A stretch of DNA of 64,000 nucleotides from Paracidovorax citrulli (GTDB lineage Bacteria > Pseudomonadota > Gammaproteobacteria > Burkholderiales > Burkholderiaceae_C): contig NZ_FNEY01000005.1 in assembly GCF_900100305.1 (NCBI RefSeq), positions 124,001 through 188,000 of the forward strand, written 5' to 3'. Numbering within the stretch: the stretch's first letter is position 1; each line of letters begins with the position of its first letter. Below are positions 36,154-43,906 of this stretch, piece by piece. Made by a program: the position numbers and the translations under genes. The notes under the pieces are model-generated. The model was not told the DNA's origin and did no database searches. It saw only the letters and a list, made by a program, of their open reading frames with translations.

Positions 36154-39100
36154 GCGAACTCCTCCATGGCCTTGAGACGGAACGGGTTGAGCACGCTGCC
36201 CGTGGTGACCTCGAAGCGCAGCTTGCGCCCGCCGATATCGAAGGCGGCGACGAAGCGCTCGGGCGTGCTGCCCGGCAGAATCTGGGCCTTGTCGAAGAAA
36301 CGGTGCACGGCCCAGGGTCCCTCGGTCACCAGGCCCGTGTTCTCGGCACCGCCCCCGGTGATCTGCAGGCGGACCTGGCCCGTGCCCCGGGTGCCGGGCC
36401 AGGCCATCGATTTCGGGATCTGCGGGCCGTGCTGGTAGCGCAGCACCTCGCCGTCGATGTCCAGCACCATCTGCGAAATGGAGGCGTCCATTTCCAGCGG
36501 CTTGATGTCCATGCGGATGGACGGCACCTTGCCGCCCGCCCGGAAATACACGTCGCGGATGGTCGCGGCGCGCTGGAACGAGGCCAGCGCGGCCGATCCA
36601 CCGACCGGCGTCCCATCGACACCCTGGCGGAAGCGCCAGGGGGTGGTGGAGATGTCCACCATCGGCTGCAGGGTGTTGCGGAAGAACTCGTCCATCATGC
36701 CGCCCGGCGAGAACAGGCTGGCGAAGTCGTCGCTCGTCACGTCGCTGGCCGATCCCTTGGTGAAGGGATAGCGGCCGCCGATCGCCCTGCGGCAGAACGT
36801 CCCGATGGTGGCATTGAGGTTGCTGCCCACGGTGGCACGCACGTCGCGGCCTACCATGGCCGACGTGGACGATGCCAGATCCTCGTACATGGTGTTGAGG
36901 GGCGGCGGCACGCGCTTGGCCTCCATGCGCACGCGCTCCAGGGCCGGCGAGAGCGACGGCGGCACGGTGCCGCCGGCACTGATCTGCTGGCGCGCGGACG
37001 AGATGACCGCGGCGGCTTCGTTGAGCACCTGCAGGCTGGCGGCGATGGGCGCCGGGCCCGATCCGTTGGAGGTGGCGAGACGGCGGTATTCGCGGAAGCG
37101 GAAGTCCACCAGATCGGCCTCGAGGTTGGTGCTGGCCGCGAGCCCGCCGATGTTCACCCGCTTGCCGGTGAGGCGGCTGAGCTGCTCCTGCTCCTCCTTG
37201 ATGCGGTTGATCTTCTCGCCCAGCCAGCTGCTGGTGCTGCTGCCGCCGGCCCCCGGCTTCTGACCCAGCGTGGTTTCCTTGGCCACCGCGCGGATGAACT
37301 GCTCCAGGCTGGAATTGGCGGACGAATACAGCCGCGCCTGCTCGCCGGCCTGGTCGAGCGACGCCACCTGCACGGGCCGCACATCGGCGAGGAAGTCCTC
37401 CCAGACCTTGGCGTACTCCATGAGGTAGAGGCGCTTGACCTCGAGCGCGAGCTGCCCGGTCATGACCTCGTTGGCCACGCTGCGCTGCCCCTGCGCCTTG
37501 CCCAGCACCCAGGTTTCCTCCTGCGCCAGCAGCGAGGTCACCTTGGGCAGCTCATGCGAGAACACGCCGTAGTAGCCGTCGTAGGTGAACAGTCCAGAAA
37601 TCCCCTGAGTGAGCGGCTTGCCGCTGCGCCGCGTGAACACCTGCGGCGCCTCGGGGCCGGCGGCCCGCACCAGCGTGAAGTCCGGCGGCAGCGCCGTGCC
37701 CGTGGTCAGCAACTGCTTCAGCCGGCTGTAGGCCCGCTGCGCAGGCGACAGCTGCGCCAGCCGTTGGCGCACCTCGTCCACCAGCGGCTGGTCTATCGGA
37801 ATCGGCGAAACCAGGGCACGGTCTTCCATGAGCCGGTCGAGGTGGTGCGCCAGCTGGTCCAGCATGCCCGACTGCACCAGGGCCGGGGGCAGCGTGGCTT
37901 CCCACTCGTTGAGCATCCAGGCCTTCACCACGCGGGGGTTGAAGCGCTCCGGATCGTAGAGCATCAGATAGACCTTGAGCGCCTCGTAGCTGGCCTCGGG
38001 GTTGGCCGTCGAGGCCTGCTGCAGCGAATTGCGCAGGTGCCGCGCGAGGCGGGGCAGCCACGCATCCTCCAGCAGCCGCATGTAGGTCGCGTCGGCAGCG
38101 GTCTGCACCTTGGGCACCTGCAGCAATCCGTAGCGCCAGCTGAGCGGCGGCGAATCGCCGGTGTAGCGCTGGCTCACGGCGAGGGCCTCGGCGTGGTTCA
38201 GCAGCGGCAGCAGCGCCACCATGTTCTCGGGATCCGCGTCGCGGGATTCCTCCACCGCCTGCTTGAGCGTGGGCACCTTCGCGGCCACCTCGTCCAGGTA
38301 TTTCTGGTTGTTGCCGTGGCTGATCGTCCAGGCGATCGTGGCGCCCGCCAGCCCCGCGGCCAGGGCGAAAAAGCCGGCGGCCTGCAGCAGCCGCAACTGG
38401 CGCTCCTTCTTGGCATTGCGTCCCGTCAGCCCGGCCTCGTTGAAGATGACCCCCTTGAGCAGGGTCTCGATGAAATAGCTCTTGCCCGCGCGCCCTTCCC
38501 CGGCGGGATGGGCCGGAGGCGCCACCGAGAAGCGCCGCGACAGGGCGGACAGCACCCGGTCGAACGGCATGCCCTCCTGCGTGCCACTGGTGAAATAGAC
38601 GCCGCGGAACAGCGGCTTTTCCTTGAAACGCGAGGACGCGAAGATCGTGGACAGCGTCTGCTGGACCACGTCCCGCAGGCCGACGAACTGCTGCGGCAGG
38701 CCATAGATCTGGCCACGGCGCGCGAGGTCGGGCTCCGCCAGCAGGCGCTGCGGCAGCAACCGGTTGATCTGGTCGGCCAGGCCGTCGAATTCCTTGCGGA
38801 ACTGCAGCCCCGGGTCTTCCTGCGCCTGCCCTTCCACATAGGGATTGGTGAAGCCCCAGACCTGTGCCCGCTCCTCGCGGGTCATGTTGCCGAAGAACTC
38901 GTTGAAGCCGGCCAGCAGGTCGGTCTTGGTGACCAGCACGTACACCGGGAACTTGATGGACAGCCCCTCGCACAGCTCGGCCAGGCGCAGGCCGATCAGC
39001 CGGGCCAGGCGCTCGCGCTCCGCATCGCCGCCGCTCAGCAGCTCCTGCACGCTGAGGGTGACCAGCACCCCGTTGATGGGCTGCCGCCCGCGAAAGCGCC

Positions 39101-39764
39101 GCAGCAGGCCGAGGAACCCCGACCAGGCGGCACTGTCCTGCGCCTCGTCGCTCTCCTGCGTGGTGTAGCGGCCGGCGGTATCCAGCAGCACGGCCTGGTC
39201 GGTGAACCACCAGTCGCAGTTGCGCGTGCCGCCGACGCCGCGGATCGACGCCTTGCCGAACTGGGCGGCCAGAGGAAAATCGAGGCCCGAATTGACCAGT
39301 GCCGTGGTCTTGCCGGATCCCGGAGAACCGATGATGAGGTACCAGGGCAACTGGTAGAGGTAGCGGCGGGACAGCCGGCCGAACCAGCCCTGCTCCGTCT
39401 GCCCGAAGCGGGTCTTGCCCAGGACATCGACCGCCTCCTTGAAGCGCTTCTCGAGTTCGGCCACCTCCTCCTTGCCGGGACCGGCCTCGGGGGCGGAGGC
39501 ATCCGATGCGCCGATGCGGGCCAGCTGGCCCAGCAGGCGTGCATTCATCTCCTTGGCCCGCCACCACCGGATGAACAGCCGCAGGAACCAGATGCCGAAC
39601 AGCGCGGCGATGATCCAGCCGCGCACCGCCTCGCTCTCGAGCGGCTGGTAGGGCTTGATATAGACCAGCGGACCGACGAACCAGACCAGCAGGCTGAGCA
39701 GCACCAGGCCGCACAGCACCAGCGTGAACCGGTTGAAGAAGAATGAAAAGATCTTGCGCAGCAT
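36135..39764 (-). CDS. tssM: T6SS membrane-complex protein TssM (IcmF family)
   Basis: Large inner-membrane protein bridging to TssJ in the periplasm. It has 1209 residues. Helices at about 8-34 and 50-68 are followed by a cytoplasmic GTPase-like domain with an intact Walker A GSPGSGKT at about 146-153 and LLDTAGRYTTQE near 195-206. A third helix (about 455-478, AAGFFALAAGLAGATIAWTI) leads into a periplasmic part of some 730 residues with the C-terminal TssJ-binding region. A Gly/Ser-rich QKPGAGGSSTSSW linker is near 835-848. The intact Walker A suggests nucleotide binding, which some TssM proteins have lost. Confidence 0.95.
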   Translation of the reverse strand: MLRKIFSFFFNRFTLVLCGLVLLSLLVWFVGPLVYIKPYQPLESEAVRGWIIAALFGIWFLRLFIRWWRAKEMNARLLGQLARIGASDASAPEAGPGKEEVAELEKRFKEAVDVLGKTRFGQTEQGWFGRLSRRYLYQLPWYLIIGSPGSGKTTALVNSGLDFPLAAQFGKASIRGVGGTRNCDWWFTDQAVLLDTAGRYTTQESDEAQDSAAWSGFLGLLRRFRGRQPINGVLVTLSVQELLSGGDAERERLARLIGLRLAELCEGLSIKFPVYVLVTKTDLLAGFNEFFGNMTREERAQVWGFTNPYVEGQAQEDPGLQFRKEFDGLADQINRLLPQRLLAEPDLARRGQIYGLPQQFVGLRDVVQQTLSTIFASSRFKEKPLFRGVYFTSGTQEGMPFDRVLSALSRRFSVAPPAHPAGEGRAGKSYFIETLLKGVIFNEAGLTGRNAKKERQLRLLQAAGFFALAAGLAGATIAWTISHGNNQKYLDEVAAKVPTLKQAVEESRDADPENMVALLPLLNHAEALAVSQRYTGDSPPLSWRYGLLQVPKVQTAADATYMRLLEDAWLPRLARHLRNSLQQASTANPEASYEALKVYLMLYDPERFNPRVVKAWMLNEWEATLPPALVQSGMLDQLAHHLDRLMEDRALVSPIPIDQPLVDEVRQRLAQLSPAQRAYSRLKQLLTTGTALPPDFTLVRAAGPEAPQVFTRRSGKPLTQGISGLFTYDGYYGVFSHELPKVTSLLAQEETWVLGKAQGQRSVANEVMTGQLALEVKRLYLMEYAKVWEDFLADVRPVQVASLDQAGEQARLYSSANSSLEQFIRAVAKETTLGQKPGAGGSSTSSWLGEKINRIKEEQEQLSRLTGKRVNIGGLAASTNLEADLVDFRFREYRRLATSNGSGPAPIAASLQVLNEAAAVISSARQQISAGGTVPPSLSPALERVRMEAKRVPPPLNTMYEDLASSTSAMVGRDVRATVGSNLNATIGTFCRRAIGGRYPFTKGSASDVTSDDFASLFSPGGMMDEFFRNTLQPMVDISTTPWRFRQGVDGTPVGGSAALASFQRAATIRDVYFRAGGKVPSIRMDIKPLEMDASISQMVLDIDGEVLRYQHGPQIPKSMAWPGTRGTGQVRLQITGGGAENTGLVTEGPWAVHRFFDKAQILPGSTPERFVAAFDIGGRKLRFEVTTGSVLNPFRLKAMEEFACPGNL

Positions 39765-39767
39765 GTT

Positions 39768-41126
39768 TTAGTTCTTCGGATTGCCGGGGGCGGGCGTGCC
39801 GGCCGCAGCCGGGCCGGGAGTCAGCTGCAGCTCGGCATCGCGGGCCTGGGGCGGGACCATCAGCACGATCTCCACCCGGCGGTTCAGCGCCCGGCCTTCC
39901 GGCGTGCTGTTGGGGGCGATCGGGTCGCTTTCGGCACGGCCTTCGGCCCGCAGGCGGGACCCGTCGGCGATGGTCCTCTGCAGCATGGCCGCGACGGCCT
40001 GGGCCCGCTCCTGCGACAGGTGCCAGTTCGAAGGGAAGCGTGCCGTGCGGATCGGCTGGTTGTCGGAATAGCCGTTCACGACCACCTTGCCGGACACTTC
40101 GTTGAGCGCGGACGCGATGCGCTGGATCACCGCGACATAGCGCGGCTTGACTTCGGTGGACGCTGGATCGAACAGGCCATCTCCGCGCAGGGTCACGATG
40201 CTGCGGTCCGCCTGGTCGTTCACCTCGACCAGGCCTTCGCGGATCTCGGGCTCCAGGAACTGGCGCAGGCGCGGCTTCGGTGGCGCCACGGCCACCACGG
40301 AGGGCATCTTCGGCAGGCGGATGGCATTGATCGCGGCGAACAGCTCGTCCGAGCGCGATGCCAGCCGGTAGTTGAACCAGAGGAAGATCAGGAAGCCGAT
40401 GAGCAGGGTCAGCGCGGCCGCCACCCAGAACGGCACCAGGCTCCAGGGCGGCACCGCCGCGCGCTGCACGCCGCGCCAGTGCAGGGACAGCGCCCCGCTG
40501 CGGTCCCCGCGGGTGCTCTCGATCACCTGCAGCAGCCGGGCCTTCAGGCTCTCGAGCTGGCTGCGCCCGTTGTCGATGACGTGATAGCGTCCCTCGAAGC
40601 CGAGCATCAGGCAGAAGTACATGAGCTCGATGAGGTCGATGTGCTGGTGGGGCGTCTGGACCAGCTTGGACAGCAGCTGGAAGAACTTCTCCCCGCCCCA
40701 GGTTTCGTTGTGCAGCGCCACGAGCAGGCTGTACTGCGGCCAGACGCCCGAACCGCCCCACGGTGTCTGGGCCGCCGCCTCGTCGATCGCGGTGCAGATG
40801 CAGTAGCGCGCGCCGATGATGGTTTCCATCGGCACGCCCGCGCCGCCCGCCCGGCTCTCGAAATGCCGGATGCATTCGAGCAGGTAGTGCTGGAATGCCG
40901 CGGGATCGGGATTGGTCGCCATGCGGCGGATCTGCGGAATGAGGTTCAGCAGGGTATTGGCCGCGGCCACGAGCGGATTGCCGCCGCTCACGACATCGGG
41001 CAGGCCCGACGGCTTGGTGCCGGGCTCGGCACCGGTGCCGCCGGGAGGTGCGGACGCGGGCATGGCCCCGGCGGGCTGGCCCGGATGGCCGGCGGCGAAA
41101 ACGTTGACGGAGTTCTGCATGGACAT
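39768..41126 (-). CDS. tssL: T6SS membrane-complex protein TssL with fused OmpA-type peptidoglycan-binding domain
   Basis: Inner-membrane partner of TssM. The protein has 452 residues: a cytoplasmic DotU domain (about 55-215, with CICTAIDEAA and LLSKLVQTPHQHIDLIELMYFCLMLGFEGRY), one helix at about 227-250 (FWVAAALTLLIGFLIFLWF), and a periplasmic OmpA/MotB-like domain with VVVNGYSDNQPIRTARF, SNWHLSQERAQAV and NRRVEIVL. Fused OmpA domains anchor the membrane complex in peptidoglycan; in other clusters this part is a separate protein (TagL). The ATG at 41126 is preferred over a GTG at 41153 that would overlap tssK. It is separated from tssM by 3 bp. Confidence 0.94.
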   Translation of the reverse strand: MSMQNSVNVFAAGHPGQPAGAMPASAPPGGTGAEPGTKPSGLPDVVSGGNPLVAAANTLLNLIPQIRRMATNPDPAAFQHYLLECIRHFESRAGGAGVPMETIIGARYCICTAIDEAAAQTPWGGSGVWPQYSLLVALHNETWGGEKFFQLLSKLVQTPHQHIDLIELMYFCLMLGFEGRYHVIDNGRSQLESLKARLLQVIESTRGDRSGALSLHWRGVQRAAVPPWSLVPFWVAAALTLLIGFLIFLWFNYRLASRSDELFAAINAIRLPKMPSVVAVAPPKPRLRQFLEPEIREGLVEVNDQADRSIVTLRGDGLFDPASTEVKPRYVAVIQRIASALNEVSGKVVVNGYSDNQPIRTARFPSNWHLSQERAQAVAAMLQRTIADGSRLRAEGRAESDPIAPNSTPEGRALNRRVEIVLMVPPQARDAELQLTPGPAAAGTPAPGNPKN

Positions 41127-41134
41127 GTCCGCTT

Positions 41135-42469
41135 TCAGCGCCGTATGGCCCACATTTCGAGCTGCAGCTCAGGGAAGCCTCCCGAGACGTGCAGCGCCAG
41201 GCCGCCCGAGTTCTGCAACTGGCGCCACAGGTCGTGTCCCGTGTCCAGCTCGAAGTAGGAATAGCCCGCGTGGTAAGGGATCTCGCGCGGCGCGACCGGC
41301 AGCGAACGCAACGGCACGCCGGGCAGGTGCAGGTTCACGAGGTCGCGGATGCGTTCCACGGGCCCCATCTTGATCTGCGTGGGGAAATGCGCCCGCAGGA
41401 ACTCCACGGCGGTCTGCGCATGCACCGCCAGCACGAAGTCGCAGCTGGTGAGCAGTTCCGTGCTCGGGATGAGCGCCACGTGGACGCCGTACTGGCGTTC
41501 CTGCAACTCGATCTGGATCGCGTTCTGTTCCAGCACCGAGGAGAGCCCCCGGCGCAATTCGAGCATCAGGGGCAGGAAGCAGCTGCGCAGATCGTCGTGG
41601 TCGTAGGTCGGCATGGCCGCGGGCCGGCGCTGCTCGCGCGTGAACGTCGCCAGTTCGCCGGCCATCTTCAGCAGATCGTCGAACAGCCGCTCGGGGTGGA
41701 TGGCCCGCACGCGCACCCAGTGCTCCACCGCCGGCTCCCAGCGGTTCAGGAACTGCAGCATCAGGAAATCGCCGACCTCCCCCACGCCGCCCCGTCCGGG
41801 CTGGCTCAGTCGCTCTTCCAGCGCCGCGCCCCGCTGCCGCAGCAGGCCGAAGAGCTCGCGGCAGTAGGTGGCCAGCCCCGACATCTCGGAATTGTTGACC
41901 ACCGTGGGAATGAAGGACGGATCCAGCAGCAGCGATCCGTCCGCCCTGCGCTCCACCACCTGGGCCACGGGCAGGCTCACCCATCCGTCGGTGACGTCCT
42001 GCGCGGCGCGCAGCGACAGCTGGATGTTCCCGATCTGCACCTCGGCCGCCTGGGCGCCCATGTCGTTGACGTCCGGGACTTCCGCCACCTCGGCCGCATA
42101 GCGCACCGAAGCGCCGCCGGGCGCGCCCAGCGTCACCTCCGCGCCGGCCCTGCGCCGCATCGGCAGGGCCAGGTGGATGACCGTGTCCTTGACGTCCTTG
42201 CCGATCGCCAGCGCGGCGGGCGCCTGGTCATGGTGCGGAAAGCTGAACGGCGTGCCGTCCGGCAGCACGCCCTCTCCGGACAGCAGGCCCAGCTTGCCCA
42301 GCCCCAGCAGCTCCGTATCGAGCGCCAGCTTGGAGAAGCCCCAGAAGAAGAACTGGGCCGGCAACGTGCGGGCCTGCACGAGGAAATCGGTGTAGCGGTC
42401 CTGTTGCTGGAAATGCTGCGGGCGAAGGAACATCCCTTCGGCCCAGACGACCTTGCGCTGCCAAACCAT
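41135..42469 (-). CDS. tssK: T6SS baseplate-to-membrane adaptor TssK
   Basis: Trimeric connector between baseplate and TssM-TssL. The protein has 444 residues. Start and end carry the conserved blocks: VVWAEGMFLRPQHFQQQDRY near 8-27, FFFWGFSKLALD, and at the C-terminus IPYHAGYSYFELDTGHDLWRQLQNSGGLALHVSGGFPELQLEMW. The start at 42469 gives the family's N-terminus; the frame is open further upstream through the tssJ region by composition only. It lies 41 bp after tssJ and 8 bp before tssL. Confidence 0.95.
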   Translation of the reverse strand: MVWQRKVVWAEGMFLRPQHFQQQDRYTDFLVQARTLPAQFFFWGFSKLALDTELLGLGKLGLLSGEGVLPDGTPFSFPHHDQAPAALAIGKDVKDTVIHLALPMRRRAGAEVTLGAPGGASVRYAAEVAEVPDVNDMGAQAAEVQIGNIQLSLRAAQDVTDGWVSLPVAQVVERRADGSLLLDPSFIPTVVNNSEMSGLATYCRELFGLLRQRGAALEERLSQPGRGGVGEVGDFLMLQFLNRWEPAVEHWVRVRAIHPERLFDDLLKMAGELATFTREQRRPAAMPTYDHDDLRSCFLPLMLELRRGLSSVLEQNAIQIELQERQYGVHVALIPSTELLTSCDFVLAVHAQTAVEFLRAHFPTQIKMGPVERIRDLVNLHLPGVPLRSLPVAPREIPYHAGYSYFELDTGHDLWRQLQNSGGLALHVSGGFPELQLEMWAIRR

Positions 42470-42510
42470 GGTGGATTTCAGGCTTTCGTTATGTGTTCGT
42501 TCTTTGATGC

Positions 42511-43074
42511 TTAAGGAGCGGTCTGGATCTTCACCGCATCCTTGCCCACTGTGATGCGGTACTGCACGGGCTTGAGCCGCTCGGTTTCGCCCAGGCCCCA
42601 CCAGCGGCGGCGCATCTCCACGGAGTTGGGAGCGCCCGCGGTCGCGCGCCAGGTGCTGCGCTCCAGGTCGCGGTAGCCTGCGAACACGGCGAAGGTGCGG
42701 ACATCCGCACTGCCCTTGCGCTCGATGGTGCGCCGCTCGCCCGGCTGCAGCAGGATCTCCTCGCGCCGCACGAAATCGGCCCCCAGCTGGGCTTCGTCCT
42801 TGTCCTGCAGGTCCAGGTAGCTTGCCCGGTCGAAAGCCGCCGCCGCGCGCAGTTCGTAAATCCTCAGCAGGATGGGCTTGGGCGTGCCGTGGATATCGGG
42901 GTTGACGCCAGGGTCCGCGACGATTTCGAACACGGCCGGCGGCACGGCCGTGGGGGCCTCCTGCGGGCGGTTCAGGTTGCTGATCATGCCGCAGCCGCCC
43001 AGCAGCCATGCCGCCGCCGCGGCCGCGAGCCCCGCCCTGATGAATCCCTTCCGTGCCATCGCTTCCCGATGCAT
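42511..43074 (-). CDS. tssJ: T6SS outer-membrane lipoprotein TssJ
   Basis: Anchors the secretion apparatus in the outer membrane. The protein has 187 residues with a lipoprotein signal: KGFIRAGLAAAAAAWLLGGC, so Cys28 or so is the lipidated residue, followed by GMISNLNRP. The mature domain has PILLRIYELRAAAAFDRASYLDL, LLQPGERRTIERK and FAVFAGYRDLERSTWRAT, as in TssJ/VasD proteins. The start at 43074 has AAGGAG six bases upstream on the minus strand. It lies 43 bp after the phosphatase gene. Confidence 0.94.
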   Translation of the reverse strand: MHREAMARKGFIRAGLAAAAAAWLLGGCGMISNLNRPQEAPTAVPPAVFEIVADPGVNPDIHGTPKPILLRIYELRAAAAFDRASYLDLQDKDEAQLGADFVRREEILLQPGERRTIERKGSADVRTFAVFAGYRDLERSTWRATAGAPNSVEMRRRWWGLGETERLKPVQYRITVGKDAVKIQTAP

Positions 43075-43117
43075 ATCCGACTCCTTAGGTTCCGGTGAAA
43101 ACGCCACATCCGCCCTG

Positions 43118-43906
43118 TCAGGCGCCATCCTCGCTGTCCGCGACCCAGACCGCGAGGGCGCTGAAGTTGTCCTGGTAGGACTTGGCCTGGGCCCGCACGG
43201 CCGCCTCCATCTGCTCCAGCCACTCCTGCGGGGACTGGCTGTGACGCAGGGCGCTCTCCATCTGCTCTTCGTCCAGCCCCTCCCAGAGCCCGTCCGAACA
43301 GAGCAGGAACGCATCGCCGGCCGCCAGCTCGATGGGCCGCGGGAGCACCGTGGGCGGGATCTGCGATTCCGCGCCGATGGCACCCGCCAGCACGCTGCGG
43401 TTCGGCAGCCGCCGCGGATCCTGGTTGCGATACACGCCCGCATGCAACAGCTGCTGCACGACGCTGTGATCCTCCGTGATCTGAAGCACCTTCTGGTCCC
43501 TGAACCAGTACAGCCTCGAATCCCCCCAATGCGCCCAGAGCGCGCGCCCGGTCTTGCGATCGATGCACAGCAGCACCACGGTGGCGCTCATGTGCTTGCG
43601 CGAAATCGAAAGCGGCTGCGCGCCGGCCACCGCATGCTCGGCCAGCGAAATGAGCGAGGCCAGGCCCGCGGGCGCGAACAGCGGGTTGTGACCGAAGCCC
43701 TCGAGCACCGCGTTCACGGTGATCCGGGCCGCCAGCCCGCCGTGCCCGTGCCCGCCCGCGCCGTCGGCCAGCACGCAGCACAGGCCGCGGTGGCCCATGT
43801 CCACCATGCCCAGGAAATCCTCGTTCACCTCCCGGCCGCCCTTTTCCGACAGCGAAGCCGCCATCACCCGGAACCGGAACTCCTCGCCTGCGATATGGAA
43901 GATCAC
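43118..43906 (-). CDS. pppA: PP2C-type protein phosphatase of the T6SS (PppA-like)
   Basis: Removes phosphate from the FHA protein and so switches secretion off in systems with threonine phosphorylation control. The protein has 262 residues. PP2C metal and catalytic motifs are complete: VNEDFLGMV, LADGAGGHGHGG near 45-58, WGDSRLYWFRD near 127, ITEDHSVVQQL, LLCSDGLWEGL near 203 and DNFSALAVWV near the end. The start is a GTG overlapping the last codon of tagH (GTGA at 43903-43906); an internal ATG 14 codons later would still leave a full PP2C core. Confidence 0.9.
   Translation of the reverse strand: MIFHIAGEEFRFRVMAASLSEKGGREVNEDFLGMVDMGHRGLCCVLADGAGGHGHGGLAARITVNAVLEGFGHNPLFAPAGLASLISLAEHAVAGAQPLSISRKHMSATVVLLCIDRKTGRALWAHWGDSRLYWFRDQKVLQITEDHSVVQQLLHAGVYRNQDPRRLPNRSVLAGAIGAESQIPPTVLPRPIELAAGDAFLLCSDGLWEGLDEEQMESALRHSQSPQEWLEQMEAAVRAQAKSYQDNFSALAVWVADSEDGA

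Noticed and set aside
36303-39746. Plus-strand open frame of 1147 codons opposite tssM
   Set aside because: Shadow of tssM; low-complexity Arg/Gly/His/Leu composition.
41127-41153. Longer tssL start at GTG 41153
   Set aside because: It would overlap the end of tssK by 19 bp and add residues without family similarity; ATG at 41126 is cleaner.
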